Source of the DNA: Halorubrum depositum
Lineage (GTDB): Archaea; Halobacteriota; Halobacteria; Halobacteriales; Haloferacaceae
Length of the DNA: 64,000 nucleotides
Direction of reading: 5' to 3'
Assembly (NCBI RefSeq): GCF_007671725.1
Contig: NZ_VCNM01000001.1
Location: 186,001-250,000 of the forward strand
Shown in pieces: positions 25,746 through 35,078 of this stretch. Both the position numbers and the translations under genes were made by a program. The notes beneath the pieces were generated by a model that saw only the letters and a list, made by a program, of their open reading frames with translations, searched no databases and was not told where the DNA came from. Numbering within the stretch: the stretch's first letter is position 1; the number at the start of each line of letters is the position of its first letter.

Positions 25746-26327
25746 TCAGTCGTCGGCGCCGACGATCATCACGGGCGCGGCGGCGCCGCGCTGGACCCGG
25801 ACGGGAAGCGTCTCGGGGCGGACGAGCCGGTCGAGCCCGGTGCGGCGCGCGGAGCCGACGACGATCAGGTCGGCGTCGTGGGCGTCGGCGAAGTCGAGCA
25901 CCTCCTCGTGGGGAGCGCCGTAGCGGAACCGCTTCTCGACGTCGACGCCGAGCGCCTCGCCGCGGGCCGCGGCGTCCTCGACGAGCGCCTCGCCCGTGCG
26001 CTCGCGGCGCTCCACGACCACGTCCCAGTGCTCGCTGGTGTCGACGACGTACAGCGCGTCGACGGTCGCGCCGTGAGCGGCGGCGACGTCGAGTCCCGCG
26101 TCGACCGCGGCGCGGCCGGCCTCGTCGTCGCCCGTGACGACGAGCACGCGATCGAAGACGGAGGGGCTCCGCGCCGACCCGGTCGAGTCGGGTACGCTGC
26201 GCGTCGGATCGCTCGCGTCGTCTACCGCGTTCGGGACGGCGGTCTCGCTGGTGGCGGTCGGATCGGCGGTGCCGGCGGCGTCGACGTCGGTGGTCTCGAC
26301 GTGGGTGGTGTTGGTGTCGGCGGACAT
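25746..26327 (-). CDS. Universal stress protein with long N-terminal extension
   Basis: A 193-residue protein. Residues about 57-193 are one UspA domain, beginning FDRVLVVTGDDEAG and ending with VVGSARRTGLDRL near 165 and PVMIVGADD. The nucleotide-loop Gly pattern GSxRxTGLDRL...PxxVxR is partly kept. The first 56 residues are Thr/Ala/Asp-rich, low in complexity and probably disordered. The ATG at 26327 is the only good start; an internal start would lose no domain. It diverges from the lctP gene across a 510-base AT-rich region. Confidence 0.85.
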   Translation of the reverse strand: MSADTNTTHVETTDVDAAGTADPTATSETAVPNAVDDASDPTRSVPDSTGSARSPSVFDRVLVVTGDDEAGRAAVDAGLDVAAAHGATVDALYVVDTSEHWDVVVERRERTGEALVEDAAARGEALGVDVEKRFRYGAPHEEVLDFADAHDADLIVVGSARRTGLDRLVRPETLPVRVQRGAAAPVMIVGADD

Positions 26328-26837
26328 GTGTGGCTATTGCCGGAATCGCCCGTTCTCGGACGCCGGTCGTGTTCGGTATCACCTTCGAGCGGCCTCCTCT
26401 TAACAATTTTCGACAGTATAGACGATTATCATTATCTATCCGGTAGCGATTCGCAGAACGATCTGCGTTTCTAACGATCTATTCGGATTTCGTCCACAGA
26501 CGACCACAAAGCCGACACGCTCGACGACGGCCGCAGCGACCGAACCGATGGCGATACGGCGACACTATCCAAACCGCTACTCATTCGTTACGAAATATAG
26601 TTTTTAATTGCACGAATAATAGGTATTTTCACACTCCTTACTCGAGTCATGTCGTCACACGTGTATTATGAGTATGTTTTTACTATTCTAACGAAACCCG
26701 ATCGTGTCGTCGATATATGGTAGAGAAACACATCGTAGTGGAGGGAAGTACGGGGAGAAAGGCGACAGATGGAACCACACGCGACGGTCGGACGTTCGAG
26801 GGACGGTGCAACGGGGGCGCCTCTCGGGGGGTAGGCC
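26328..26837. other. AT-rich intergenic region upstream of lctP
   Basis: No gene is seen in these 510 bases. The middle part (about 26550-26720) is unusually AT-rich for this chromosome and contains several TATA-like runs (AAATATAGTTTTTAATTG at 26595-26612, TATTATGAG at 26663-26671) and a short palindrome ACACGTGT (26657-26664). A long regulatory region for lactate permease is the simplest reading. The leader before the GTG start would be about 120-220 bases. Confidence 0.5.
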
Positions 26838-28544
26838 GTGCTGCCAGTTAACCCGATCTACGCCGGGCTGGCGGCGCTGCCGCTGCTGTTGCTGCTGTTC
26901 ACGCTCGTGGTGTTGCGGTGGCGCGCCCACGAGGCGGCGTCGGTCGGGATGTTCTCGGCGGCCGCGGTCGCGCTGACCGCGTACGGGATGCCGGTCGAGG
27001 CGCTCTCGGTTGCGAGCGCGAAAGGGGTGTGGGACGCGGTGTTCGTCCTCTACGTGATCCTCCCGGCGCTGGTGTTCTACCACGTCATCGAGCGGGCGGA
27101 CGGCTTCGAGGCGCTGCGCACCCGGATCAAGTCGTTCACCGACAACGAGCTGTTCTTAGTACTCGCGTTCGGCTGGGTGTTCGTCTCGTTCATGCAGTCG
27201 ATCTCCGGGTTCGGGACGCCGATCGTCGTCGTCGCCCCGCTGCTGCTCGCGCTCGGCGTGAAGCCGGTGTACTCGGTCGCGATCCCCCTGATCGGCCACG
27301 CGTGGGCGAACACCTTCGGCACGCTCGGGGTGGCGTGGCTGGCGCTGGTGCAGGTCACGGAGATGCAGAGCGTCGCGGTCACGGCGCTCGCGCTCGCCGC
27401 CCTGCTGTGGATCCCGAACCTGATCGCCGGCTTCTCGATCGCCTGGATATACGGGCGGATGGACGCGGTGCGGTACGCCGCCCCGATGATCCTGATCGTT
27501 TCGCTAATCCACGGCGGCGGCCAGCTCGCCGCGGTGACCGTCATCCCGCCGGAGTTTGCGAACTTCTTCGCGGCGACGGTGGGGCTGCTCGCGCTCGGGC
27601 CGCTCGCGATGTGGGACCGGTACGCGGCCGCGACCGACGCGATCGAGAAGCGGCTCGTGATGACCGAGGACCTGAGCCCCGCCGCGAGCGCCGACGGAGA
27701 CGGGACCGGGGCGGTCGCCGACGGCGGCGTGGCGACGCCCGCCGACGCGGTCGGTCCCGACGACGACCTCATGAGCCTCCGGCTCGCGGCGTTACCGTTC
27801 GCCGTGCTCGCCGCAGTCGCGTTCGTCACCGCGGTCGTGACCCCGCTCGGCGACGCGCTCGGGAGCCTGCGAGTCGGTCTGAGCTTTCCCGAGATCGCGA
27901 CCGGGCTCGGCGTCGTGACCGAGGCGGCGGCGCCGTACTCGCCGTTCGCGCCGCTGTCGCACCCGGGGACCTTCCTGCTCGTGAGCGCGCTGGCCGCGTT
28001 CCTCGCGTACCGGCGCGGCGGCTACTACGAGAGCGCCGCGTCGCGCGTCGACGGGGAGCGCTCGGCGTTCACGCGGGCGGTCCTCGCGACCGCTATCCCG
28101 GCGTCGATCGCGGTGATCTCCTTCCTCGTCATGGCGAAGCTGATGGACCACAGCGGTCAGGTGCTCGTCCTCGCGGAAGGGACCGCGAGCGTCGCGACCC
28201 CGAACTCCTACGGGTTCCTCTCGCCGCTGATCGGCTCGCTCGGGGCGTTCATGACGTCGAGCAACACGGCGTCGAACATCCTGTTCGGGGGGCTCCAGCA
28301 GCAGACGGCGGCCCAGCTCGGCGGAATCTCGGAGGCGCTGATCCTCGGCGGGCAGAGCGCCGGCGGCGCCATCGGCAACGCGATCTCGCCGGGCAACGTC
28401 ATCCTCGGTACGACCGCGGCCGGGATCGTCGGCCGCGAGGGCGACGTCCTCCGGGTGACGATCCCGTGGGTCGCCGCCGTCGCCGCGCTGGTCGGGCTCG
28501 CCATCGTCCTGTTGAACGCCGCGGGGCTGCTGGGGGTGGCCTGA
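26838..28544 (+). CDS. lctP: L-lactate permease family transporter
   Basis: A 568-residue polytopic membrane protein starting at a GTG preceded by a GGGGGG purine tract. It carries LctP-family stretches: MQSISGFGTPIVVVAPLLLALGV near 118-140, LIGHAWANTFGTLGVAW, the GSLGAFMTSSNTASNILFGGLQQ motif in the second half, and GGAIGNAISPGNVILGT. Around thirteen helices are expected. It should take up lactate with protons or sodium. A 60-residue membrane protein gene follows after one base, so they are probably one transcript. Confidence 0.92.
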   Translation: MLPVNPIYAGLAALPLLLLLFTLVVLRWRAHEAASVGMFSAAAVALTAYGMPVEALSVASAKGVWDAVFVLYVILPALVFYHVIERADGFEALRTRIKSFTDNELFLVLAFGWVFVSFMQSISGFGTPIVVVAPLLLALGVKPVYSVAIPLIGHAWANTFGTLGVAWLALVQVTEMQSVAVTALALAALLWIPNLIAGFSIAWIYGRMDAVRYAAPMILIVSLIHGGGQLAAVTVIPPEFANFFAATVGLLALGPLAMWDRYAAATDAIEKRLVMTEDLSPAASADGDGTGAVADGGVATPADAVGPDDDLMSLRLAALPFAVLAAVAFVTAVVTPLGDALGSLRVGLSFPEIATGLGVVTEAAAPYSPFAPLSHPGTFLLVSALAAFLAYRRGGYYESAASRVDGERSAFTRAVLATAIPASIAVISFLVMAKLMDHSGQVLVLAEGTASVATPNSYGFLSPLIGSLGAFMTSSNTASNILFGGLQQQTAAQLGGISEALILGGQSAGGAIGNAISPGNVILGTTAAGIVGREGDVLRVTIPWVAAVAALVGLAIVLLNAAGLLGVA

Positions 28545-28545
28545 A

Positions 28546-28728
28546 ATGGACGTCCTCGACCGGTTCACGCTGGCGTTCGTCCTGATGGCGCTCTCGCTGC
28601 CCCTGATCAGCTACGGCGCGACCGCCGGGCTCGCGGCGCTCTGGGTGCTCGGCCTCGCGATGCTGGCGGCCGGAGGGCTGATCCCGCCGGCGGTCCGGTT
28701 CACCGCGGCGGATCCGGACGCGCTGTAA
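28546..28728 (+). CDS. 60-residue membrane protein linked to lctP
   Basis: A tiny protein with two hydrophobic helices (about 8-26 and 29-48) and a short acidic tail. Its ATG lies one base after the lactate permease stop, which argues for translational coupling. It may be an accessory subunit of the permease, by position only. No family is recognised. Confidence 0.7.
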   Translation: MDVLDRFTLAFVLMALSLPLISYGATAGLAALWVLGLAMLAAGGLIPPAVRFTAADPDAL

Positions 28729-28906
28729 AAACCCTCCCCTCTTCCGGGATCGAGGAGGCAAGAACGACCCCAACGACGCGTTTTAATCGATCAGTCCGAA
28801 CAGTACCGGTACGAACGCGAGCGGCGCGGCGAACCGGTCCCCGCGGCGCGATCCGAGGCACACGACATGACACCGAACACCACCACGCGGTCGACGGACG
28901 GCAACG

Positions 28907-30328
28907 ATGGGTGACGAGGACGGCGACGGCGGCGTCGCCGCCGACGAGGGGGATCCGGCCGACGCCGACCGGAGCGATCTCGTCGGCGACGGCGACCCCG
29001 CGCCGGACTCCGTCGGCGACGACCCCGCGGTCGACGAGTCGGACGGCGGGGTCGACTACGCCGGCCGGGCGTCGTCGATCCTCGGCTTCTCGCGGTGGTG
29101 GCAGATCGTCGCCGCCGCGGGGATGATGGCCGCCGTGAGCCCCTATCAGTACGTCTGGTCGTCGATCGAGCAGCCGCTCGCCCAGAGCCTCGACATCGCG
29201 CTGCCGGCGCTCGGCGCGGTGTTCTCCTTCTACGTCGTCTTCCAGTCGCTCTCGCAGTTCCCCGCCGGGAAGTGGCGCGACAGCCGCGGGCCCGGGGCGC
29301 TCACGTTCCTCGCAGCGCTTCTGGCCGGGGGCGGGTACATCGGGCTGGCGTACGCGACCGCCGTCTGGCAGCTCTACCTGCTGTACTCGCTCGGCGCGGT
29401 CGGCGTGGGGATCGTGTACACGGTCGCGGTGAACACCGCGGTCAAGTGGTTCCCCGACCGCACGGGGCTGACGACGGGTATCGGCACGATGGCGTTCGCG
29501 GGCGGGAGCGCCCTCGTGGTGCCGTACGTGCGCGCGAACGCGACCGTGGCGGCGTACGGCGACGTGCTCCGGAACGTCGGGGTCGGCATCCTTGTCGTCA
29601 CGCTCGTCGGCGCGTACCTCCTGCGGGACCCGCCGGACGACTGGCTGGGCTTAGAGGACCGCGAGGACGACGGGAACGACGACGGGCTCGCGGCCTCCCT
29701 CCGCGGGCGGGCGTACACGACTCGCGAGATGCTGTCGACGTGGCAGTTCTGGCTGCTGTACGCGATGTTCGTCGCGATGGCCGGCGCCGACCTGATCGTC
29801 ATCGCCAACGTCGTCCGCTTCGCCGAGCAGTTCGGGCTGGCGGCGGTCGTCGCGACCGCAGCGGCGACCCTGCTGCCCGTCGCCGCCGGCGTCTCGCGGA
29901 TGGTCCTCGGTGAGGCCTCGGACCGCTTCGACCGCAAGAAGGTGATGGCCGCCTCCTTCGTGCTCGCCGGGGTGTTCCGCCTCGCCCTGATCGCCGCCGG
30001 ACGCGCCGAGGCCGGGATCGCCTTCGTTGCGCTGGTGATGGCCGCGATGTTCTTCTCCTCGCCGCTGTTCGTCTACTTCCCGTCGGTGATCGCCGACTAC
30101 TACGGCGCGCGGAACTCCTCCGGCAACTACGCGGTCCTCTACACCGCGAAGGTCGGCGGCGGCGTCTTCGCCGGCACCGTCACCGGCTACCTCGTCGCCT
30201 CGTTCGGCTGGGTCCCGACGTTCGCGCTCGGCGGCGGCCTCGCGATCGCCGCGGGACTGGCGGCACTCGTCCTCCGCCCGCCGAGCGGTTCGGGAATGGA
30301 GACCGAGACGCCGACGGCGGCGGACTGA
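28907..30328 (+). CDS. MFS transporter, OFA (oxalate/formate antiporter) family
   Basis: A 473-residue transporter with a 48-residue acidic N-terminal tail before twelve hydrophobic helices. The helix 2-3 loop reads SQFPAGKWRDSRGPGAL, matching the OFA-type A motif, and the sixth-to-seventh loop is charged (EDREDDGNDDG). Motifs FSSPLFVYFPSVIADYYGARNSSGNY and GGGVFAGTVTGYLV near the C-terminus are characteristic of this family. It probably transports a small carboxylate. Its closeness to lctP suggests organic-acid uptake as a shared theme. Confidence 0.88.
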   Translation: MGDEDGDGGVAADEGDPADADRSDLVGDGDPAPDSVGDDPAVDESDGGVDYAGRASSILGFSRWWQIVAAAGMMAAVSPYQYVWSSIEQPLAQSLDIALPALGAVFSFYVVFQSLSQFPAGKWRDSRGPGALTFLAALLAGGGYIGLAYATAVWQLYLLYSLGAVGVGIVYTVAVNTAVKWFPDRTGLTTGIGTMAFAGGSALVVPYVRANATVAAYGDVLRNVGVGILVVTLVGAYLLRDPPDDWLGLEDREDDGNDDGLAASLRGRAYTTREMLSTWQFWLLYAMFVAMAGADLIVIANVVRFAEQFGLAAVVATAAATLLPVAAGVSRMVLGEASDRFDRKKVMAASFVLAGVFRLALIAAGRAEAGIAFVALVMAAMFFSSPLFVYFPSVIADYYGARNSSGNYAVLYTAKVGGGVFAGTVTGYLVASFGWVPTFALGGGLAIAAGLAALVLRPPSGSGMETETPTAAD

Positions 30329-30371
30329 CCTCCGCGGTCCGCGACCGCCTCCGTTCCGATCGGAGGCCGCA

Positions 30372-31202
30372 TCACCCGACCCGCGCGATGGCGCGCTCGG
30401 TCCGCCGCGTGAGGTCGTCGAGCCGGTCGCCGACCGATCCGACCGCCGCGAGGACGGGGTACGTCGCGTCGGTCGACTGATACAGGTACGTCGGGAGGTC
30501 GACGGCGTCGCCGTCGAGTCGGAGCCCGCGCTCGTGCTCCGCGAGCACGCGCTGGCGGCGCGCGGCGATCCGGTCGCAGTCCTCCACGAGGACGCCGGCG
30601 CGAGCGCGACTCGCGTCGAGCGCGCCGAAGTCGCCGTCCGGGACGACTGCGTCGAGCGACGCGATCTCTCGCCGGACCGCCGCGAGCCGCGAGCCGGCCC
30701 GGTCGATCGAGTCGGCCTCGACCCGCAGCCGCTCTCCAAGTCGGTCGCGCTCCTCGATCGCGCCGTCGATCGCGTCGAACAGGGCCCGCTCGTACTCGGG
30801 GTGATAGCCTGAGCCCCGGGTGAGCGCGTACGCCAGCTCCCGACCGAGCTCCGCCGCGACGCTGCGCTCGTAGGTGTCGTCGTACTCCTCCTCGTAGTGC
30901 GGCACCGACATCACCGTCTCCGCGTACGCGTCCCTGACCGCCGCGAGCCCCGACCCGGGCGGCGCGCCGCCGTCGCCGCCGGAGCCCGGTGCGCGGGTGA
31001 GGTCGGTGCGGTCCGTCGGACTCGGCCTCCCGGCCGATCCGACCGGCGCGACCGTCTCCGTCGGGATCGACTCTACCCGGGCCCTGAACGCCCGGAAGGC
31101 CTCGCGCTCGTCGACGGTGCGCCGTCGCTCGATCCGGAGCGCCTCCCGCGCGTCGTCGACGGGCGCTCGGGACCCGTCCGATCCGCCGGTAGTAGTTGGC
31201 AT
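30372..31202 (-). CDS. Helical coiled-coil protein, haloarchaeal (DUF7260-like)
   Basis: A 276-residue soluble protein made of long charged helices. The start AREALRIERRRTVDEREAFRAFRARV, the central YEEEYDDTYERSVAAELGRELA and the C-terminal DRIAARRQRVLAEHERGL fit a haloarchaeal family of unknown function that I associate with DUF7260. A flexible Gly/Pro-rich patch (residues about 73-86) separates the N-terminal helix from the rest. No catalytic motif is seen. The family name is a moderate-confidence recollection. Confidence 0.7.
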   Translation of the reverse strand: MPTTTGGSDGSRAPVDDAREALRIERRRTVDEREAFRAFRARVESIPTETVAPVGSAGRPSPTDRTDLTRAPGSGGDGGAPPGSGLAAVRDAYAETVMSVPHYEEEYDDTYERSVAAELGRELAYALTRGSGYHPEYERALFDAIDGAIEERDRLGERLRVEADSIDRAGSRLAAVRREIASLDAVVPDGDFGALDASRARAGVLVEDCDRIAARRQRVLAEHERGLRLDGDAVDLPTYLYQSTDATYPVLAAVGSVGDRLDDLTRRTERAIARVG

Positions 31203-31343
31203 ACCACATCCGTGACCGGTCGCCCTCGTAAACGCTTATATGAGGGGTATCGGTCGGTCCCGAGCGCTCAATAGCGCTCCCGAGCGGTCGGTCGAACCCC
31301 CTCCGACGATCCGGCTCGGGGAATCGGTCTCGGGCCGCCCTGT

Positions 31344-31700
31344 TCAGACGACGCCCCTCGCCAGCGACCCCAGCAGCGGGAGGCCGAACGCGGCGGCGAC
31401 GGTGACGTATATCACGGGGCGCATCTCGGGGAGCGAGGCGGCCGCGGGACCGAGCGAGACGGCGAACGCGGCGAGCGCGAGCGCGCCGGTCCCGAGAGCG
31501 TACGCGACCCCGCGGCGGAACGCGGGCGCGACGAGCGATGCGGCGACGCCGGCCGCGACGAGCCCGATCCAGTGTACCGACGCCAGCGCGAGGCCGAGGG
31601 CGACCGCGCCCGCGAAGGCGACGAGGCGGAGCCGAGGGTCCCCCCGAATCCGGGCGAGCGGCGACGGCGACCCGGCCGACTCGCCGAGGCCGTCGCTCAC
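31344..31700 (-). CDS. Small membrane protein, function unknown
   Basis: A 118-residue protein with four hydrophobic helices at about 25-41, 43-60, 67-84 and 96-115. The GTG start (31698-31700) overlaps the stop of the penicillin acylase gene (GTGA), so it is probably co-translated with it. No named domain is recognised. Confidence 0.65.
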   Translation of the reverse strand: MSDGLGESAGSPSPLARIRGDPRLRLVAFAGAVALGLALASVHWIGLVAAGVAASLVAPAFRRGVAYALGTGALALAAFAVSLGPAAASLPEMRPVIYVTVAAAFGLPLLGSLARGVV

Positions 31701-34168
31701 GACGACTCACCTCTGAACGAGACCGTCTCGCCGCCCTCGCCGTCGGGGGCGAGCGACATCGGCTTCTGGTCGTTCGCCAGCCAGGCGCGGAGCTGGTCGT
31801 CGTAGTGCTCGGAGAAGTAGTCGCCCGAGTTGCCGCCGGGGATCACCGCCGTGGCGTCCTCGCCGGGGCGGACCACCATCCGCCAACTCGACCCGACCGC
31901 GTCGTCGAACCGGTAGTTCATCACGGTCGCCGGCGAGCCGTCCGCGGGGAGCGTTTCGTAGTTCAGGAACGGGGCCTCGCCGCCGAGCGGGTGCGCGATC
32001 GCCGCCGTCGTGTTCCGGTCGCCGTACGTCGCCCACCCCGCCTCGTCTATCTCGTCGAGCGCCGCCGAAAGCGCGGCGGTCATCGCCTCCTCCCGCGAGC
32101 GGTCGGCGAACAGCGGGTCGTCGGGCGGCAGCGTCGCGAGCACCCAGTCGTTCGGGTAGTACGCCTCGCCGAGGTCGACGTCGTCGAAGGCCGGTTCGAA
32201 GACCAACTCCCGGAACCGGTCGAGCCACCGGTCGAAGAGCAGCGCGCCGCGGGAGTCGGCGGCCATCCGGCGGTCCCAGGCGTCGAGGGTCGCGACCGCC
32301 TCCCGGATGCGCTCGGAGGCGGCCGAGCCGCTCGCGTTCTCCGCTCCCTCCTCCTCGACCGCCGCCACGAGGTCCGGAACGAGCTGATCCGCCCGCCCGT
32401 CGCGCACGTCTCGCTGGAGTTCGCGGTGGAAGGCGGGGTCGATCGGGTCGCCGCCGGCGACCGCCGCGTCGAGGCGCTCGGCGATGCGCGCACCGCGGTA
32501 GGGGGGCGCGTAGTCGACCCCGACGTAGTGGGTCGGGTCGTCGGTCACGTGCTGGTTGGCCGTCGAGAGGACGTCGGGGTCGATCGCGTGCGGCTTCTCC
32601 TCGAAGGGGACGAACCCCGTCCACGAGGAGCGGCCGAACGGCTCGAACCCCTCCCACTCTCCCTCGCCCGCGGAGCCGTCGAACACGCGGTCGCCGGCGA
32701 CGACCTCGCCGTCGATCCGCCGGATCGGGAGCTGTCCGGTCGCATAGTACATGGTTCGACCGTCGGCGTCGGCGTACACGAGGTTCTGGGTGGGGAGGTC
32801 GAACTTCCGAATCGCCGCCAGCGCGTCGTCGAACCCGTCTGCGCGCCCCAGTTCGTCGATGGCGAGCGTCGTGCGCGTGGCGCTGTGGCCGGTCCACGCG
32901 ACGCCGACGTGCCGGCCCTCGCGCTCGATGAAGGGGCCGTGAACCGTCCGCCTGACCTCCAGCGTGCGGTCCTCGCCGCCGTCGACGGGGATCTCCCGCG
33001 TCTCGGTCTCGAACTCGCGCCACTCCCCCTCGTAGCGGTAGCGCTCGCCGGCCTCGTCGACCTCGTAGCGGTAGCAGTCGAGCACGTCGGCGCCGACGTT
33101 TGTGAACGACCACGTCGCGCGGTCGCTCGCGCCGGCGATGACGAAGGGGACGCCGGGGAACGTCGCGCCCCGGACGGAGCGCTCGGGCGTCTCGACGCGC
33201 TGCTCGTACCACAGCGGCGGGACCGTGAGCGAGAGGTGCGGGTCGTACGCCACGGTCGGCGTCCCGCTCGCGGTGTGCTCGCCGGCGACGACCCAGCTGT
33301 TCGACCCGACGCCCGTCGGTGACTCGAACCCGGAGAGCCAGTCGGTCAGCTCGGGGTCGATCGGCTCCGTGCGGTTCGCGGCGGCGCGGTCCCGCCATCC
33401 GGTCCGCCGGCGTTCCCGTCGGCCCGCCCCGCCGAGACGCTCCTCGTCTCCGTCGAGGATCGGCGCGTCGTGGTCCATCCGTCGCGGGAACAGCTCGGCG
33501 GCCCGCTCCTCGCCGAGCCGGTCCGCGACCAGCGCCCGGCGGAGCCCGGCGAAGCTCCCGGTGAGCGTCCACGAGATCTGCTTCTCCATCAGCAGCGTGT
33601 CGACGGGGGTCCACGGCGCCGGCTCGTAGCCGAGCAGCTCGAACTCGATCGGGAGCGTCTCGGCCTCCATCGCGGCGTTGACGCCCGCCGCGTACGCCTC
33701 GATCAGGGGACCGGCCGCCGTCTCGCTCACGAGGTCCCACGTCGCCTCGGCGGCCGCGGTAAAGCCCATCGCGACGTTGAACTCGTCGCTCTCGACGGTC
33801 GCCGCGCCGACGACCTCGGAGAGCCGCCCGCGCATGACCCGTCGCTGGAGGTCCATGGAGAACAGGCGGTGGAACGCCTGCAGGTAGCCGACCGCGAAGT
33901 ACGCCGCGGCCTCGTCGTCGGCCTCGACGTGGGGAACGCCGCGGTCGTCGACGCGGACGCTCGCGTCGCCGTGAGGGCTCTCGACGGTCTCGGAGAGCGA
34001 CCGGTCCGCCGCGTCCCACGCGTCGCCGGAGAGCGGCGCGAAGGTGTCGAGGAGGGCGGCGGCCTCGGAGCGCGCCAGCCCGGCGGTGCCGGCCGCGAGG
34101 GCCGCGGCGAGGAGGGCCCGGCGCGTCGTGTCGTTCGTCACCTCGCGACAGAGCCGCGGAGCCCTCAT
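31697..34168 (-). CDS. Penicillin acylase family N-terminal-nucleophile hydrolase, exported
   Basis: An 823-residue enzyme of the penicillin/acyl-homoserine-lactone acylase family. These are made as precursors and cut so that an internal Ser becomes the catalytic N-terminus; here that is the Ser in GVGSNSWVVAG. The alpha segment (GVPHVEADDEAAAYFAVGYLQAFHRLFSMDLQRR) precedes it and the beta segment follows. Near the N-terminus TRRALLAAALAAG is Tat-like. A GTG at 34141 would give a cleaner Tat signal (VTNDTTRR) than the ATG at 34168, and could be the real start. The substrate is unknown: an amide-linked acyl compound. Confidence 0.87.
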   Translation of the reverse strand: MRAPRLCREVTNDTTRRALLAAALAAGTAGLARSEAAALLDTFAPLSGDAWDAADRSLSETVESPHGDASVRVDDRGVPHVEADDEAAAYFAVGYLQAFHRLFSMDLQRRVMRGRLSEVVGAATVESDEFNVAMGFTAAAEATWDLVSETAAGPLIEAYAAGVNAAMEAETLPIEFELLGYEPAPWTPVDTLLMEKQISWTLTGSFAGLRRALVADRLGEERAAELFPRRMDHDAPILDGDEERLGGAGRRERRRTGWRDRAAANRTEPIDPELTDWLSGFESPTGVGSNSWVVAGEHTASGTPTVAYDPHLSLTVPPLWYEQRVETPERSVRGATFPGVPFVIAGASDRATWSFTNVGADVLDCYRYEVDEAGERYRYEGEWREFETETREIPVDGGEDRTLEVRRTVHGPFIEREGRHVGVAWTGHSATRTTLAIDELGRADGFDDALAAIRKFDLPTQNLVYADADGRTMYYATGQLPIRRIDGEVVAGDRVFDGSAGEGEWEGFEPFGRSSWTGFVPFEEKPHAIDPDVLSTANQHVTDDPTHYVGVDYAPPYRGARIAERLDAAVAGGDPIDPAFHRELQRDVRDGRADQLVPDLVAAVEEEGAENASGSAASERIREAVATLDAWDRRMAADSRGALLFDRWLDRFRELVFEPAFDDVDLGEAYYPNDWVLATLPPDDPLFADRSREEAMTAALSAALDEIDEAGWATYGDRNTTAAIAHPLGGEAPFLNYETLPADGSPATVMNYRFDDAVGSSWRMVVRPGEDATAVIPGGNSGDYFSEHYDDQLRAWLANDQKPMSLAPDGEGGETVSFRGESS

Positions 34169-34248
34169 GATTTTTCGGGTCGATGAGGACGGTCGGGTCG
34201 GTCCGCCGCGGGAAACGTACATCCCTCCGCCGGCCCAAGCGGGGATCG

Positions 34249-34992
34249 ATGGAAGTCGCGCTGATCACGGTGGGCGACGAACTGCTCTCGGGCGACACGG
34301 TGAACACGAACGCGAACTGGCTGGCGGGGGAGCTGAGCGACCGCGGCGTCGCCGTGGCCCGGATCCTCTCGCTCCCCGACGATCGGGCCGAAATCGCGGA
34401 GCACGTCCGCGAGTACGCCGCGGCGTTCGACGCCGTGATCGTCACCGGCGGGATCGGCAGCACGCCGGACGACGTGACGATGGAGGCGGTCGCGGACGCG
34501 TTCGACCGCGAGATGGTCGCCACCGACCTCACGCGCGAGTCGGTCGATCGCCGGCTGGCCGCGATCCGCGAGCGCGTCCCCGACCGCGAGTTCGACGTCG
34601 ACGCGGAGGCGGAGGCGGCGGTCCCCGAGGGGAGCCGCCCGCTCGTGACCGAGGCGGGGCTCGCCCCCGGCTGCGTGATCGAGGGCGTCTACGTCATGCC
34701 GGGCATTCCGGACGAGCTGAAGGCGACGTTCGCGACCGTCGCCGACGAGTTCGCCGGCGACCGGCGCTCGCGGTTCCTCTACACCGTGGAGCCCGAGTCG
34801 AACATCGTCCCCGCCCTGCGGGAGGCGATGGAGCGGTTCGACGTCGCCGTCGGCTGTTACCCCGACCGCGAGGCCGACCACAACCGCCTCAAGGTGACCG
34901 CGACCGACGACGACGCGCTCGAGGAGGCCGCGGCGTGGCTGCTGGCGAACGTGAACGCGAGCGAGACGCCGGTGCGACGGAACTGGGACTGA
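34249..34992 (+). CDS. CinA-like / molybdopterin-binding domain protein
   Basis: A 247-residue protein with only the MoCF-type domain of CinA: ALITVGDELLSGDTVNTNANWLAGEL at the start and IVTGGIGSTPDDVTMEAVADAF near 65-87, the fold shared with MogA/MoeA. The C-terminal nicotinamide-nucleotide amidase domain of full CinA is absent. The last 80 residues resemble the CinA linker domain. It could be an ADP-ribose or related nucleotide hydrolase, as for CinA N-terminal domains, or a molybdopterin enzyme; sequence alone does not decide. The ATG at 34249 starts the domain directly. Confidence 0.82.
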   Translation: MEVALITVGDELLSGDTVNTNANWLAGELSDRGVAVARILSLPDDRAEIAEHVREYAAAFDAVIVTGGIGSTPDDVTMEAVADAFDREMVATDLTRESVDRRLAAIRERVPDREFDVDAEAEAAVPEGSRPLVTEAGLAPGCVIEGVYVMPGIPDELKATFATVADEFAGDRRSRFLYTVEPESNIVPALREAMERFDVAVGCYPDREADHNRLKVTATDDDALEEAAAWLLANVNASETPVRRNWD

Positions 34993-35078
34993 GACCGGGC
35001 AGAGACGTCCTCGCGGTCGTGTGCGACGCGCGCCACCGCGGACGGACCTTGATGAGGGTGGCCGTCGTCGTCGGGGCC

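Noticed and set aside
31707-34532. 941-codon open frame opposite or alongside the penicillin acylase gene
   Set aside because: Same artefact; it has no recognisable protein motif, whereas the acylase frame has the expected Ser nucleophile.
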